Positions 9,173 through 18,902 are shown, counted from the first letter of the stretch. The stretch: DNA of 64,000 nucleotides from Desulfobacteraceae bacterium (GCA_030613055.1 JAUWMR010000014.1:18113-82112), one strand, 5' to 3'. A program made the numbers and translations. The notes: generated from the sequence alone by a model not told the origin.

Positions 9173-10633
9173 ATGGATATCAAAAATGGAGCAGAATATA
9201 TAGATAGTCTTAGGAAGATAAAGCCCCTCATCTACTATAAAGGAAAAAAAATAAACGATGTGACGCGACATCCGGCTACTGCTCCGCATGTCCGTGCGGC
9301 AGCCATGACCTATACCCTGGCAAGTGACGAAGAGTATCGAGATCTTGCGGTCGCCACTTCCCATTTAACCGGCAGGACCATCAGCCGTTTTACACATGTG
9401 CATCAAAATATTGAGGATCTCATAAAGAAGATCAAGCTTCTTAGAGTCCTTGGTCAGAAAACAGGGTCCTGTTTCCAAAGGTGTGTGGGCCTCGATGGTA
9501 TCAATGCGGTCTATTCAGTGGCCTACGAAATCGATCAGGAAAAGGGAACTGATTATTTTGGCCGTTTTAAGGATTGGCTTACATATATTCAAGATAAAAA
9601 CCTTATGGTGGTAGGCGCCATGACCGATCCGAAAGGCGACCGGTCCAAGAGTCCGGCTGATCAGCCGGATCCCGACCAGTATGTACATATAATGGAACGA
9701 CGGGACGATGGCATTATTATTCGAGGTGCCAAACTCCACATGACCGGCGGTGTCAACTCCCATGAAATCCTGGTAATGCCCACAACGGCCATGGACGAGC
9801 GTTCAAAAAATTATGCCGTTGTCTGTTCTGTACCTGTTGATGCCCCCGGTGTCACGATGATATTCGGTCGTCAGGCTAATGATGACCGGCGCGACAAGAG
9901 AGAGAGAATTGATTCGGGCAAACCCGCATTCGGAGCAGTAGGTGGGGAGGCAGTCATTGCTTTTGATGACGTCTTTGTGCCTCAGGACAGAATATTTATG
10001 AACGGAGAGACCGAATTCACCGGATCCCTGGTCTACCGCTTCGCAGCTCATCATCGGGCTAATTATGGTGCCTGCAAGACCGGTCTGATAGACGTACTTA
10101 TCGGGGCCGTGAGTTATTTAACCCTGATTCAGGGAACGGCCAAGGCTTCCCACGTCAAGGACAAGGTCACGGAGATGATTCATTTGTGCGAGACCCTTTA
10201 CAGTTCTTCCATCGCATGCTCGGCTGAGGGCTGGCCGACGGTATCGGGGGCCTATATGGTTGACACCATGCTGGCCAATGTGTGCAAGCAAAACGTGACA
10301 CGGTTCCATTACGAGGTGGCCCGCCTGGCCGTGGATTTGGCCGGTGGTTTTTTAGCGACGCTTCCCAGCCAGTATGACCTTGAAAGCGAAGACGTGGGGC
10401 ACCTTGTTAAAAAGTATTTTTCCGGTGTAGAAGGTATTCCTACCGAGCACAGGATGAAGTTGGCCCGACTTATTGAGGCCATGACGGGCGGCACGGCCCT
10501 GGTGGAATCTATGCACGGTGCAGGATCACCCCAGGCCCAGAGGATTATGATATTCAGAGAAGGAAATTTGGACAAAAAGATAAAACTGGCCAAGGCCCTT
10601 TTGGGAATTCCTGTGAAAAAAAGAGCCTCTTAA
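9173..10633 (+). CDS. 4-hydroxybutyryl-CoA dehydratase / HpaB-fold family flavoprotein (paralog 1)
   Basis: Member of the family holding 4-hydroxybutyryl-CoA dehydratase/vinylacetyl-CoA isomerase (FAD plus [4Fe-4S], ketyl radical chemistry) and the oxygen-dependent 4-hydroxyphenylacetate hydroxylases. The dehydratase branch is favoured because all four cluster ligands of the Clostridium enzyme have counterparts: C100 and C104 (SCFQRC), H294 and C301 (HRANYGAC), against C99, C103, H292, C299 in the known enzyme. Length 486 is also normal. ATG follows GAAAGGG. The substrate may be another gamma-hydroxyacyl-CoA. Two paralogs lie at 20 and 30 kb. Confidence 0.85.
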   Translation: MDIKNGAEYIDSLRKIKPLIYYKGKKINDVTRHPATAPHVRAAAMTYTLASDEEYRDLAVATSHLTGRTISRFTHVHQNIEDLIKKIKLLRVLGQKTGSCFQRCVGLDGINAVYSVAYEIDQEKGTDYFGRFKDWLTYIQDKNLMVVGAMTDPKGDRSKSPADQPDPDQYVHIMERRDDGIIIRGAKLHMTGGVNSHEILVMPTTAMDERSKNYAVVCSVPVDAPGVTMIFGRQANDDRRDKRERIDSGKPAFGAVGGEAVIAFDDVFVPQDRIFMNGETEFTGSLVYRFAAHHRANYGACKTGLIDVLIGAVSYLTLIQGTAKASHVKDKVTEMIHLCETLYSSSIACSAEGWPTVSGAYMVDTMLANVCKQNVTRFHYEVARLAVDLAGGFLATLPSQYDLESEDVGHLVKKYFSGVEGIPTEHRMKLARLIEAMTGGTALVESMHGAGSPQAQRIMIFREGNLDKKIKLAKALLGIPVKKRAS

Positions 10634-10656
10634 AAAAAGAAATAGTGACCAAAGGT

Positions 10657-10742
10657 AATAGCTCAATATTTAGGGGTATAGCTCATGGATTCCCGCCTAC
10701 GCGGGAATGACGGAGTGGGATAAGTGCCTGTCATTCCCGCGT
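10657..10742. repeat. REP/MITE-like palindromic element, copy 2
   Basis: Inverted partner of the element at 6942-7041: AGCTCAATATTTAGGGGTAT, then GGATTCCCGCCTACGCGGGAAT, then GATAAGTGCCTGTCATTCCC. It ends two bases before the stop codon of the minus-strand DUF1573 gene, and starts 23 bases after the dehydratase-like gene, so it may also act as a transcript end structure. Confidence 0.75.
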
Positions 10743-10743
10743 T

Positions 10744-11469
10744 CTATTTTTTTCCTGGGCTGATATGGCCATTAATAATAATGACCAGTTCCGGCTTTCT
10801 GGGGCAGTCAGTCCTGATGATCAGGTGACCTGTATAATCCCCGGCTGTCTTTGATATATCTTTGACCTCCATCCTGTAAACATATCCCGGCTTGATCTCT
10901 TCAAGTCGCCACTCAATATGATCCGGCAGATCACTGTCTATTCCCATAATCTTTAGGGGGCTTTTGTGATTATTGATTATGTCGAGACACCCAAGGGGTA
11001 CCTTGCCCTTGACACCCCATAAGGAGAGATATCCACCCGGATCAAGTGAGATATGGGATATAACCTCCCCTTCCATATAGATGGCTACACTCATTCTTTC
11101 GGGGTCATTGGACCAGACAATGGCCTTCTTTCGGAAATCTCCTCTTATCCTGTTGGTGTCTATTTGTAATGTGATTTTCCCTGTCCCGCCGGGAGGGATG
11201 ACCCGGTCATAACGGGCCACGGAGCAGCTTCATGAAGGGGTTACTCTCTTTATATTCAGATTTGCCGTTCCTTGGTTAAATACTGTAAAAGTATGGCTTA
11301 GTTTTTCACCCTCAAAAACAGTGGGAAAGATATGGTTCTTTTGATCAAAATGGATAATGGGACCATCTCCGGACTGTGCCGGATATACTTGACTCCTCCA
11401 AAGCAAGGTGATGGCCAAAAAAAAGAGAAGCACAAAGGTTTTTAAAATATTTTTTGTCATAGCTCTCAC
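10744..11469 (-). CDS. Exported DUF1573 protein, candidate selenoprotein (in-frame TGA read as Sec)
   Basis: Frame is open from ATG 11469 to TAG 10744-10746 except for one TGA at 11230-11232. On either side the sequence is continuous DUF1573: signal peptide (about 1-30), GEKLSHTFTVFNQGTANLNI, KRVTPS, TGA, SCSVARY, PPGGTGKITLQIDT, FRKKAIVWSNDP. DUF1573 proteins usually have TSCGCT at this point, so the TGA sits exactly where the first cysteine belongs, giving U-S-C. Downstream the mRNA can form ATGAC-CGG-GTCAT, a hairpin with a G in its 3-base loop about 24 bases after TGA, or GGCCCG/CGGGTC with the loop 17 bases after; both lie in the usual window for a bacterial SECIS. A plain nonsense mutation is the alternative. 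Function of DUF1573 is unknown; immunoglobulin-like fold in the periplasm. Confidence 0.7.
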
Positions 11470-11707
11470 CTTTGAAGTATGTGTTTTCTGAATTTCTATG
11501 CGATATGCCCCCTCGCCATGTGCACCACCGTATTGATACCGCTGCCATATGTCAACCTCGTTGGGGGCTTTGATAGGGCCTTGCTTAATGTTTTTTCTTT
11601 TTTGTTGACAGCCAAACTGGATTAAGTATATAAATTTTATTCACAAGATTAATATGATCCATTAAATAAATTCTATTCAGAATACCTCATCGGATAATTC
11701 TTGCATT

Positions 11708-12340
11708 ATGGGCATTGAAGAAAGAAAAGAGCGAGAAAAAAAAATGCGCCGTCGGCAGATCATGGACGCGGCAAAAAAGATCTTTGCCGCAAAGGGATTC
11801 GGCGGGGCAACTGTAGAGGACATTGCCGAAGAGGCGGAGTTTAGCCCGGCTACCCTTTATCTCTATTTCAAGAACAAAGATGAACTGCATGCATCTTTGA
11901 TGCTCGAAATGTTAGAGATTCTTATTGAGAAGATGGAAGGCGTTTCCAGTCAGGACGGGTTGAGCCCTGAAGAAAAGGTCAAGGCATTGGAAAAGGCCCT
12001 GTATGAAGTGTATGAATACGATACAATGAACGTGATAAACGTACTTCGCTTTCAGTCCAGTGAGGCACTTCGGAACCTGTCTCCCGAACTCTCGTCCCGA
12101 ATAAAAGACCACTCGCGGAATTACCTAAGGGCCATAGCCGGGATTTTTGAAGACGGGGTCCGAGAAGGCTCCTTCCTGGACCGTCATCCCATTGCATTTG
12201 CCGACATTGTGTGGGGCCTCTTTGCCGGACTTGTGCTCTGGGAACATACCAAAAAGGGTTTCGATCCTACAAAGAATTTCTTAAGGCCTACGTTGGGGCT
12301 GGCTATTGAAATTATCGGCCGGGGCATTAAGAAGAATTGA
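11708..12340 (+). CDS. TetR-family transcriptional regulator
   Basis: N-terminal helix-turn-helix at about residues 15-60 (RRQIMDAAKKIFAAKGF, TVEDIAEEAEFSPATLYLYF, KNKDELHASLM), followed by an all-helical ligand-binding domain. Length 210 is typical. It precedes the acyl-CoA ligase and the first Liv operon on the same strand, so it probably controls them in response to an acyl-CoA or the imported acid; this is inference from position. No strong Shine-Dalgarno is visible before the ATG. The 85 bases after its stop contain degenerate repeats of words like TTGACAATTT and GTCAATTT. Confidence 0.88.
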   Translation: MGIEERKEREKKMRRRQIMDAAKKIFAAKGFGGATVEDIAEEAEFSPATLYLYFKNKDELHASLMLEMLEILIEKMEGVSSQDGLSPEEKVKALEKALYEVYEYDTMNVINVLRFQSSEALRNLSPELSSRIKDHSRNYLRAIAGIFEDGVREGSFLDRHPIAFADIVWGLFAGLVLWEHTKKGFDPTKNFLRPTLGLAIEIIGRGIKKN

Positions 12341-12425
12341 TAATTGAATATTGACAATTTACGATTTTTTTTAATAGTCAATCTTCAATTGAAAATCGTC
12401 AATTTCAAGAAGGAGTTTTGAAGAG

Positions 12426-14351
12426 ATGAACGAACTTCCAATGACCTTTCCCAAAATTCTCATCCATAACGCCGAGAGATTCCCGCCCACCAAGGCAGCT
12501 ATACGTGAAAAGGACTACGGTATATGGCAGTCCTATTCATGGCAGGACTACCTTGACCAGACGAGGGATTTTGCCCTTGGATTGGCCGCTCTGGGCTTCA
12601 AAAGGGATAATAAAATGGCCATTATCGGGGACAACAGGCCCCAGCTTTACTGGGGGATGGCCGGCTGCCAGTGCTTGGGGGGCGTGCCCGTTCCCCTCTT
12701 CCAGGACGCCATACATAAGGAGCTTCACTATATTGTGGATCATTCGGAGTGCAGGTTTGCCCTGGCGGAAGATCAGGAGCAGACCGATAAGCTCATGGTC
12801 CTGAAAGATGAGATCCCCAGGCTGGAATATATCATCTATGATGATCCCAGAGGACTTCAAAACTACAAGCATGACTGGCTTATCGCCTTTACCGATGTCC
12901 AGGAGATGGGCCGCAAGTTAGGCAAAGAAAACCCCGACTATTTCATGAACGCTGTCAATGACGTAAAGCCCGACGACATGTCGATTATTTCATACACCTC
13001 GGGGACCACCGGTAATCCCAAAGGGGTCATGCTGACTCACCGTAAAATTGCAGATTGTTCCCGGGGTTTTCTCCAGTGGGACAATCTCCATGAATCGGAA
13101 AATGTCATGGCCTATCTCCCCATGGCCTGGATCGGGGACCACATTTTCTCCTATGGCCAGGCCCTGTGTTCCGGATTCACCGTCAACTGCCCGGAAAGCA
13201 CCTCCACAACGGTCCATGACCAGAAGGAGATCGGACCCACCCATATCTTTGCGCCTCCCCGTATCTGGGAGAATATCCTGACCCAGATCATGATCAAGAT
13301 TGAGGATTCCGCCTGGATTAAGCGGAAGGCATTTGACTACTTCATGGAGGTGGCTAAAAAAGTTGAGAAAAAGAGGATCGCCAATGAATCCGTACCCCTC
13401 ATTGACAATATTCTTTATAAGATAGGTGTTTTTATCATCTATGGGCCCTTAGTGGATAACTTAGGCATGAGTAAGATCAAGGTCGCCTATACTGCCGGCG
13501 AGGCCATCGGCCCGGAGATATTCGAGTTCTACAGGTCCCTTGGGATCAACCTGAAGCAGCTCTACGGTATGACCGAGAGCACCGCTTACATTTCCATGCA
13601 AAAGGACGGCGACATAGATTCCGACAGCGTGGGACCTCCGGCGCCCGGGGTGGAGATAAAGATATCAGACAAAGGGGAAGTCCTATACAAGGGTCCGGGC
13701 AACTTCATCGGCTACTTCAAGAACCCTGAAGCCACTGCCGAGACTATTGAGGACGGATGGCTCCATTCCGGCGATGCCGGCTATATGACGGAACGCGGGC
13801 ATCTCAAAATAATAGACCGGGCCAAGGATGTGAGTAAATTAAATGACGGGACCATGTTCGCGCCCAAATATATAGAAAACAAGCTCAAATTCAGCCAATA
13901 TATCAAAGAGTCCGTGGCGCACGGAATGGATAGGGATTTTGTGGCCGTGTTCATTGATATCGATTACGGTGCCGTGGCAAACTGGGCCGAAAGACGACAT
14001 ATCGGCTTTACAAGTTACACGGATCTTGCCCAGAAGCCCCCGGTCTATGAACTCATTAAAGACGAGATCCTTAAAGTCAACAAGAGCCTGAGCGAGGATC
14101 CAAAGCTTAAGAACTCCCAGATCAAGCGGTACCTCCTGTTTCACAAGGAACTGAACCCGGATGACGGTGAGATTACCCGAACCCGGAAAGTGAGGAGGAA
14201 GTTCGTCGCAGAGAAATATGGTAATCTCATAGAGGCCCTCTACACACCCGACCAGGACAGTGTTGATATGGAAGCGACGTTTACTTACGAAGATGGCCGG
14301 ACCACCACCATGAAGGCCAATCTTAAGGTTCGCGATGTCGAAACCTTTTAG
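12426..14351 (+). CDS. AMP-forming acyl-CoA synthetase (long-chain fatty acid--CoA ligase type)
   Basis: Activates a carboxylic acid to its CoA thioester with ATP. AMP-binding motif SYTSGTTGNPKGVM at about residues 190-205, adenylate-contact LYGMTESTAY near 380, GWLHSGDAGYM near 440, and the C-terminal lysine-containing domain. At 641 residues with an extended C-terminus it resembles the FadD15/bubblegum group rather than short aryl ligases. ATG follows AAGGAG at good spacing. As first structural gene before five Liv importer genes it probably activates the imported acid as it enters. Such ligase-plus-Liv operons are common for aromatic or branched acids; substrate not determinable. Confidence 0.9.
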   Translation: MNELPMTFPKILIHNAERFPPTKAAIREKDYGIWQSYSWQDYLDQTRDFALGLAALGFKRDNKMAIIGDNRPQLYWGMAGCQCLGGVPVPLFQDAIHKELHYIVDHSECRFALAEDQEQTDKLMVLKDEIPRLEYIIYDDPRGLQNYKHDWLIAFTDVQEMGRKLGKENPDYFMNAVNDVKPDDMSIISYTSGTTGNPKGVMLTHRKIADCSRGFLQWDNLHESENVMAYLPMAWIGDHIFSYGQALCSGFTVNCPESTSTTVHDQKEIGPTHIFAPPRIWENILTQIMIKIEDSAWIKRKAFDYFMEVAKKVEKKRIANESVPLIDNILYKIGVFIIYGPLVDNLGMSKIKVAYTAGEAIGPEIFEFYRSLGINLKQLYGMTESTAYISMQKDGDIDSDSVGPPAPGVEIKISDKGEVLYKGPGNFIGYFKNPEATAETIEDGWLHSGDAGYMTERGHLKIIDRAKDVSKLNDGTMFAPKYIENKLKFSQYIKESVAHGMDRDFVAVFIDIDYGAVANWAERRHIGFTSYTDLAQKPPVYELIKDEILKVNKSLSEDPKLKNSQIKRYLLFHKELNPDDGEITRTRKVRRKFVAEKYGNLIEALYTPDQDSVDMEATFTYEDGRTTTMKANLKVRDVETF

Positions 14352-14449
14352 GGTAAATCCATTGATTGAAATGTCATTGCCACGCCCTTTGGGCTCGCAA
14401 TGACGTGGTAAAAATTATAGTACGTTTTTAACAGTAAAGCAGGTAAGCC

Positions 14450-15235
14450 ATGAATGAAGAAAAGGAACCTATACTCCGCGCAGAAAATATAAGCATTACT
14501 TTTGGCGGCCTGAAGGCCCTGGACCGGGTCAGCTTAGAGATCAATCCCGGAGAGATCATGGCCATCATCGGCCCCAACGGAGCCGGCAAGACCACCATGC
14601 TGAACATTATCAACGGATTCTATAAGCCCGATGAGGGCCGTATTATCTTTGAAGGCAAGGAACGGCCCAAAAAGATGAAACCGAATCTTATTGCGGCACA
14701 GGGAATTGCCAGGACCTTTCAGAACCTGGCCCTGTTTACGGGAATGTCAACCCTTGGAAACATCATGGTGGGGCGCACCATGCTGATGCACTCCAACATC
14801 TTTTCCCAGGCACTCTACTGGAGGTTCAGCCAGAAAGAGGAGATTGAGCACAGGGCGGCCGTGGAGCGGATCATCGACTTTCTTCAGATCGAAAACATCC
14901 GCCGGACACCGGCCAGCATGCTCCCTTATGGTCTGCGGAAAAGGGTGGAACTGGCAAGGGCCTTAGCCGCAGAGCCCAAGCTCCTTCTCTTAGATGAACC
15001 AATGGCCGGCATGAATTTAGAAGAGAAGGAGGACATCGCCCGGTTCGTTCTGGATGCCAATGAAGAATTAGGTTACACAATCGCCCTTATCGAGCATGAC
15101 ATGGGGGTGGTCATGGATATCTGTGACCGGATCGTGGTGCTGGATTTCGGCGAAAAGATCGCCGAAGGGACCCCGGATGAAATTAAGGCGGATCCCAAGG
15201 TGATTAAAGCGTACCTGGGTACAGCAGGAGGCTAA
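14450..15235 (+). CDS. Liv-type ABC importer ATPase (LivG-like), system 1
   Basis: Cytoplasmic ATPase of a branched-chain amino acid type importer. Walker A GPNGAGKTT (residues about 40-48), Q-loop GIARTFQNLALF, signature region MLPYGLRKRVELARAL (the LSGGQ position is replaced by LPYGL, normal for LivG), Walker B LLLLDEPMAG, H-loop IEHDMGVVMDICD, and the LivG-type C-terminus ending in IKAYLG. Located directly between the acyl-CoA ligase and the permease genes. Confidence 0.92.
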   Translation: MNEEKEPILRAENISITFGGLKALDRVSLEINPGEIMAIIGPNGAGKTTMLNIINGFYKPDEGRIIFEGKERPKKMKPNLIAAQGIARTFQNLALFTGMSTLGNIMVGRTMLMHSNIFSQALYWRFSQKEEIEHRAAVERIIDFLQIENIRRTPASMLPYGLRKRVELARALAAEPKLLLLDEPMAGMNLEEKEDIARFVLDANEELGYTIALIEHDMGVVMDICDRIVVLDFGEKIAEGTPDEIKADPKVIKAYLGTAGG

Positions 15236-15300
15236 TGAAAGTCACGAGTGACAAGACTCGTGACTCGTCACTCGTCACTTGTCACTCTAATCGAAGGAGT
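15236..15300. repeat. Degenerate short direct/inverted repeats in operon spacer
   Basis: The spacer consists of near-copies of GTCACGAGTGAC, ACTCGTGACTCGTCACTCGTCACTT, i.e. the word ACTCGTCAC and its reverse complement repeated, followed by the livH ribosome-binding site (GAAGGAG). Similar low-complexity spacers, each built from a different word, follow other genes of this operon. Confidence 0.55.
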
Positions 15301-15306
15301 TAACAT

Positions 15307-16188
15307 ATGACCTTTTTCTTTGAAGTACTGATCAATGGCCTTTTAATGGGAATCATGTATTCATTGGTGGCCCTGGGATTTGCCCTTATTTACAAGGCAT
15401 CGGATGTTTTTAATATGGCCCAGGGTGCGATGAGCCTTTTGGCCGGCCTTGCCTTAGTCGGTTTCTTAGAGATGAGTTTTCCATTATGGCTTGCGCTCCT
15501 CTGTACCGTGGGTATTATGATCATCCTGGCATACAGCACTGTCTTTTTTGTCCTTAAACCCCTTGTGAACCGTCCTCCGCTCATGCTCTTCATGGCCACC
15601 TTCGGCATAATGTACCTTTTGGAGGGGATAGGACAGTCCATCTGGGGAACGGATGCCAAAGGGCTGAACATCGGCATCCCTGAGATTTCTTTCGAAATTC
15701 GGGGCATATTAATGAACACCTTTGATCTGACCTTTGCAGGGGTGGCAGCCTTGCTGGTGGCGAGTCTTGTCTGGTTTTTTCAAAAGACAAGGACCGGAAG
15801 GGCCCTCAGAGCCGTATCCGATGACCACGAGGCAGCCTTGTCCGTGGGCATCCCGCTTCTCAAGGCCTGGGCCGTGACCTGGGTTATTGCAGGTATCGTT
15901 GCCACGGTGGCGGGTGTGGCCTGGGGCTCCCGGCTCGGGGTTCAATTCAGCCTGGGCTACATTGCATTCAAAGCGTTGCCGGTACTCATCATTGGTGGCA
16001 TTGATAGTATCCCCGGAGCTATCATAGCGGGCCTTATTGTTGGAGCAGGAGAGACCTTAGCAGAGGTCTTCATAGGACCATATGTGGGCGGGGGAATTCA
16101 GACCTTTTTCCCGTATCTAATAGCCCTGCTTGTCCTTTATTTTAAACCTTACGGTCTGTTCGGCAAAGAGATCATAGAGAGGGTTTGA
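15307..16188 (+). CDS. Liv-type ABC importer permease (LivH-like), system 1
   Basis: Inner-membrane permease of 293 residues with about eight hydrophobic segments. Family marks: NGLLMGIMYSLVALGFALIY at the N-terminus, MAQGAMSLLAG, KTRTGRALRAVSDDHEAALSVGI (the ATPase-contacting EAA-like loop, about 160-182) and the C-terminal PYLIALLVLYFKPYGLFG. ATG is preceded by GAAGGAG. Pairs with the LivM-like product of the next gene. Confidence 0.92.
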   Translation: MTFFFEVLINGLLMGIMYSLVALGFALIYKASDVFNMAQGAMSLLAGLALVGFLEMSFPLWLALLCTVGIMIILAYSTVFFVLKPLVNRPPLMLFMATFGIMYLLEGIGQSIWGTDAKGLNIGIPEISFEIRGILMNTFDLTFAGVAALLVASLVWFFQKTRTGRALRAVSDDHEAALSVGIPLLKAWAVTWVIAGIVATVAGVAWGSRLGVQFSLGYIAFKALPVLIIGGIDSIPGAIIAGLIVGAGETLAEVFIGPYVGGGIQTFFPYLIALLVLYFKPYGLFGKEIIERV

Positions 16189-16309
16189 CCAGAGGTCAGG
16201 AGTCAGAAGTCGGAGGTCGGAAGTCAGGGGCGGAAGGCGGTAGCTGGCATTCCAATCTCTGCATTATTTTCTCGCACTCTTGCGAGATGCAGCATAACGG
16301 AGTTAGCTT

Positions 16310-17368
16310 ATGTTTTATAGAGAATGCGGCAATTTCAAAGACAATTATGCGAGTGACATGGCCATCTTCCCCATCCCTTTGGACAGATATGGCTTCATCG
16401 TCATGCTAATCCTGGCCCTTATCGTTATACCTTTGACAGCCACCGATTACTGGATCAGTAGCATAATGATCCCTTTTTACTGTTTTGCCCTGTCCGCCTT
16501 TGGACTCAATATTCTGGCTGGGTACGCGGGACAGATCTCAATAGGGCATGCCGCCTTCATGGCCGTCGGGGCCTATGCCTCATTGATCCTGTACGGTCGC
16601 TACGGCATCCCGCTCCTGCCGAGCATCTTGGGCGGGGGTATTGTTTCAGCAGCCGTTGGAACCTTTTTCGGCCTCCCAGCCCTCAGGATCAAGGGTTTTT
16701 ATTTAGCCATTTCCACCCTGGCGTCCCAGTTTATCATCCAATGGGTCATCGTCCATTGGCGATGGGTAAGCGGTGGAGTTTTTGGAACGGTAGAGGCACC
16801 GGACATGCAGATCTTTGGTTGGGCACTAGACACACCCGTAAGGAAATATTACCTGGTTCTGTGCATCATGATCCTGCTCATCACCTTTGGCAAAAATTTA
16901 GTGCGCGGTCAGTTGGGCCGGAACTGGATGGCCATCCGGGATATTGATTACGCGGCCGAGATCATCGGCGTAAACCTGTATCGTGACAAACTGATCGCCT
17001 TTGCCGTTAGCACCTTTTATGCCGGAATCGCCGGTTCTCTCATAACTTTTTGTTATTATGGAGCTGCAAATATTGAGGAGTTTCACGTCATGGTCTCTTT
17101 TGCCCTGATAGGCATGATCATCATCGGGGGACTGGGAACGATTCTCGGCTCATTCCTTGGCGCAGGCTTTTTCGTCCTGCTTCCCATCGCTATCAACCAG
17201 TCCTTAGGGGCCTTTATGGACGTGGTACCCAGTGATATCCTTTCGAATATTGAAGCTATTATTTTCGGAGGTTTGATCGTCCTTTTTCTAATTGTGGAAC
17301 CGTATGGCATGGCCAGGCTCTGGCATACAATTAAAGATAAGATGCGGCTGTGGCCGTTTCCGTATTAG
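16310..17368 (+). CDS. Liv-type ABC importer permease (LivM-like), system 1
   Basis: Second permease of the importer, 352 residues. Hydrophobic segments throughout; LivM marks include ALSAFGLNILAGYAGQISIG (about 60-80), GHAAFMAVGAYAS, PALRIKGFYLAISTLA, and GRNWMAIRDIDYAAEIIGV (ATPase contact loop, about 205-223). ATG is preceded by GGAGTTAG. The 120-bp spacer before it carries short near-repeats of AGTCGGAGGTCGGAAGTC. Confidence 0.92.
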   Translation: MFYRECGNFKDNYASDMAIFPIPLDRYGFIVMLILALIVIPLTATDYWISSIMIPFYCFALSAFGLNILAGYAGQISIGHAAFMAVGAYASLILYGRYGIPLLPSILGGGIVSAAVGTFFGLPALRIKGFYLAISTLASQFIIQWVIVHWRWVSGGVFGTVEAPDMQIFGWALDTPVRKYYLVLCIMILLITFGKNLVRGQLGRNWMAIRDIDYAAEIIGVNLYRDKLIAFAVSTFYAGIAGSLITFCYYGAANIEEFHVMVSFALIGMIIIGGLGTILGSFLGAGFFVLLPIAINQSLGAFMDVVPSDILSNIEAIIFGGLIVLFLIVEPYGMARLWHTIKDKMRLWPFPY

Positions 17369-17534
17369 CCTGGTAAGAGGTTGATTCGTTAAGTAGTTGA
17401 TTTGTTATTTGGTTAATTTGTTGAGTCATTGGATTTTAAACCACACAACTATTAGAACATTTGACCACTAACCTGTTTTTTTGAGGACAAGGATTTTGTT
17501 AAACACTAACCATTAGATAAAGGAGGAAATGACT

Positions 17535-18902
17535 ATGGGACGCAAATTAATGTTCACACTTTTTGTCCTAGTTGTGGCGGCAAGTTTTGTCATGGTGTCT
17601 GGTCCGGCAATGGCAGCGGACAAAGAAAAGAAGAAAGAAGCCCCCAAACAGTATGTACCTCTTCTGATTTATCGGACCGGTCCCTTTGCCGCCGGCGGCA
17701 GTGGCATCGGCAGTGGCTGGGAAGACTTTATGCAGTTGAGAAACATGCAGGGCGGCGTAAACGGGATTATGTATGAGTGGGAAGAATGTGAGACCGCCTA
17801 CAATGTTGCGCGGGGTATCGAGTGTTACGAGCGGGTTAAATCCAAGAAACCCGCTTATATACACCCGATCAGCACTGGGATTACTTACGCCCTGTTACCC
17901 AAGGGTACAAAGGATCACATCCCCATAGTTTTTGAAGGGTATGGCCGGGCCGATGCAGCGGATGGACGGGTTTTCAAATGGGCGTTCAACTTCCCCACCC
18001 ACTACTGGTCTCAGAACACGGCCAAGATCAAGTTTATAGCCATGAAACAAGGCTGGGACGGCAAAAATATGGCGGACATCGGGAAATATTTAAAAGGGCT
18101 GAAGATCGCCAACCTTCATATTGATGTTCCTTACGGCCAGGAAACCAAACCAATCTTAGATGACATGGCCAAGAAGTACGGCTTAGTTGTTAGACACTTC
18201 CCTGTTTCATGGCCCGGGATCGACCAGAAGGCCCAGTGGATGGACATAGTCAGGAGATTCAAGGCGGACTGGGTCATCAATCGCAACTGGGGCGTATCAT
18301 GCACCGTGCCTCTCAAAGAGGCCGCCAGGATGGGCTTCCCGAGGAATCGTATCCTGGGAGTCTGGTGGTGTGGCTCCGAAGAGGATGTCCTGCCTGCGGG
18401 GCCAGCCGCGAAAGGTTACTATGCCACCAATTTCCACGGCGTGGGAAGGGATTTTCCAATGATCAAACAAATCGTTGACAAGGTCTATGGGGCCATGAAA
18501 GGAAATATCTCTTTTACCCGTGTGGGTTCCGTGTATTACAACAGGGGCGTTATCACAGGTATCACCATGGATGAAGCCCTACGTACGGCCCATAAAAAGT
18601 TTGGGGTCAAAGTGATTAATGCTGAAGAGATGCGGTGGGCCCTTGAGCATATGAACATTACTGAGGAAAGGATTAAAGAGATCGGGGCAGAGGGCCTGAT
18701 GCAACCCATGAAGACATCCTGTGCAGACCATGAGGGTGGCGGCCTGGTCAGGATCCAGCAGTGGGACGGTCAGAAATGGGTTGTGGCCAGTGACTGGATC
18801 TCACCCATGAAAGACTATGTCAGAGATATGGTCGAGAAATCAGCGGCCAAATTTGCTAAAGAGAAAAAGATCAAACTAAGAGACTGTTCAAAGGTTGATT
18901 AA
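17535..18902 (+). CDS. ABC importer periplasmic substrate-binding protein (LivK-like), system 1
   Basis: Exported ligand-binding protein for the importer. Signal peptide residues 1-28 (MGRKLMFTLFVLVVAA..., cleavage after AMA). The mature part has the two-lobed type I periplasmic fold: PLLIYRTGPFAAGGSG at the start, GIECYERVKSKKPAYIHPIS, then NLHIDVPYGQETKPILDDMA as the second-lobe beginning. I choose ATG 17535, 8 bases after AGGAGG; an ATG at 17529 is too close. At 455 residues it is longer than amino-acid LivK and belongs to the group found with acyl-CoA ligases. Ligand unknown, probably a carboxylate. Confidence 0.88.
   Translation: MGRKLMFTLFVLVVAASFVMVSGPAMAADKEKKKEAPKQYVPLLIYRTGPFAAGGSGIGSGWEDFMQLRNMQGGVNGIMYEWEECETAYNVARGIECYERVKSKKPAYIHPISTGITYALLPKGTKDHIPIVFEGYGRADAADGRVFKWAFNFPTHYWSQNTAKIKFIAMKQGWDGKNMADIGKYLKGLKIANLHIDVPYGQETKPILDDMAKKYGLVVRHFPVSWPGIDQKAQWMDIVRRFKADWVINRNWGVSCTVPLKEAARMGFPRNRILGVWWCGSEEDVLPAGPAAKGYYATNFHGVGRDFPMIKQIVDKVYGAMKGNISFTRVGSVYYNRGVITGITMDEALRTAHKKFGVKVINAEEMRWALEHMNITEERIKEIGAEGLMQPMKTSCADHEGGGLVRIQQWDGQKWVVASDWISPMKDYVRDMVEKSAAKFAKEKKIKLRDCSKVD

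Noticed and set aside
15236..15300. Repeated ACTCGTCAC words as a possible CRISPR remnant
   Set aside because: Units are 7-10 bases, imperfect, without spacers of constant length, and no cas gene is present.
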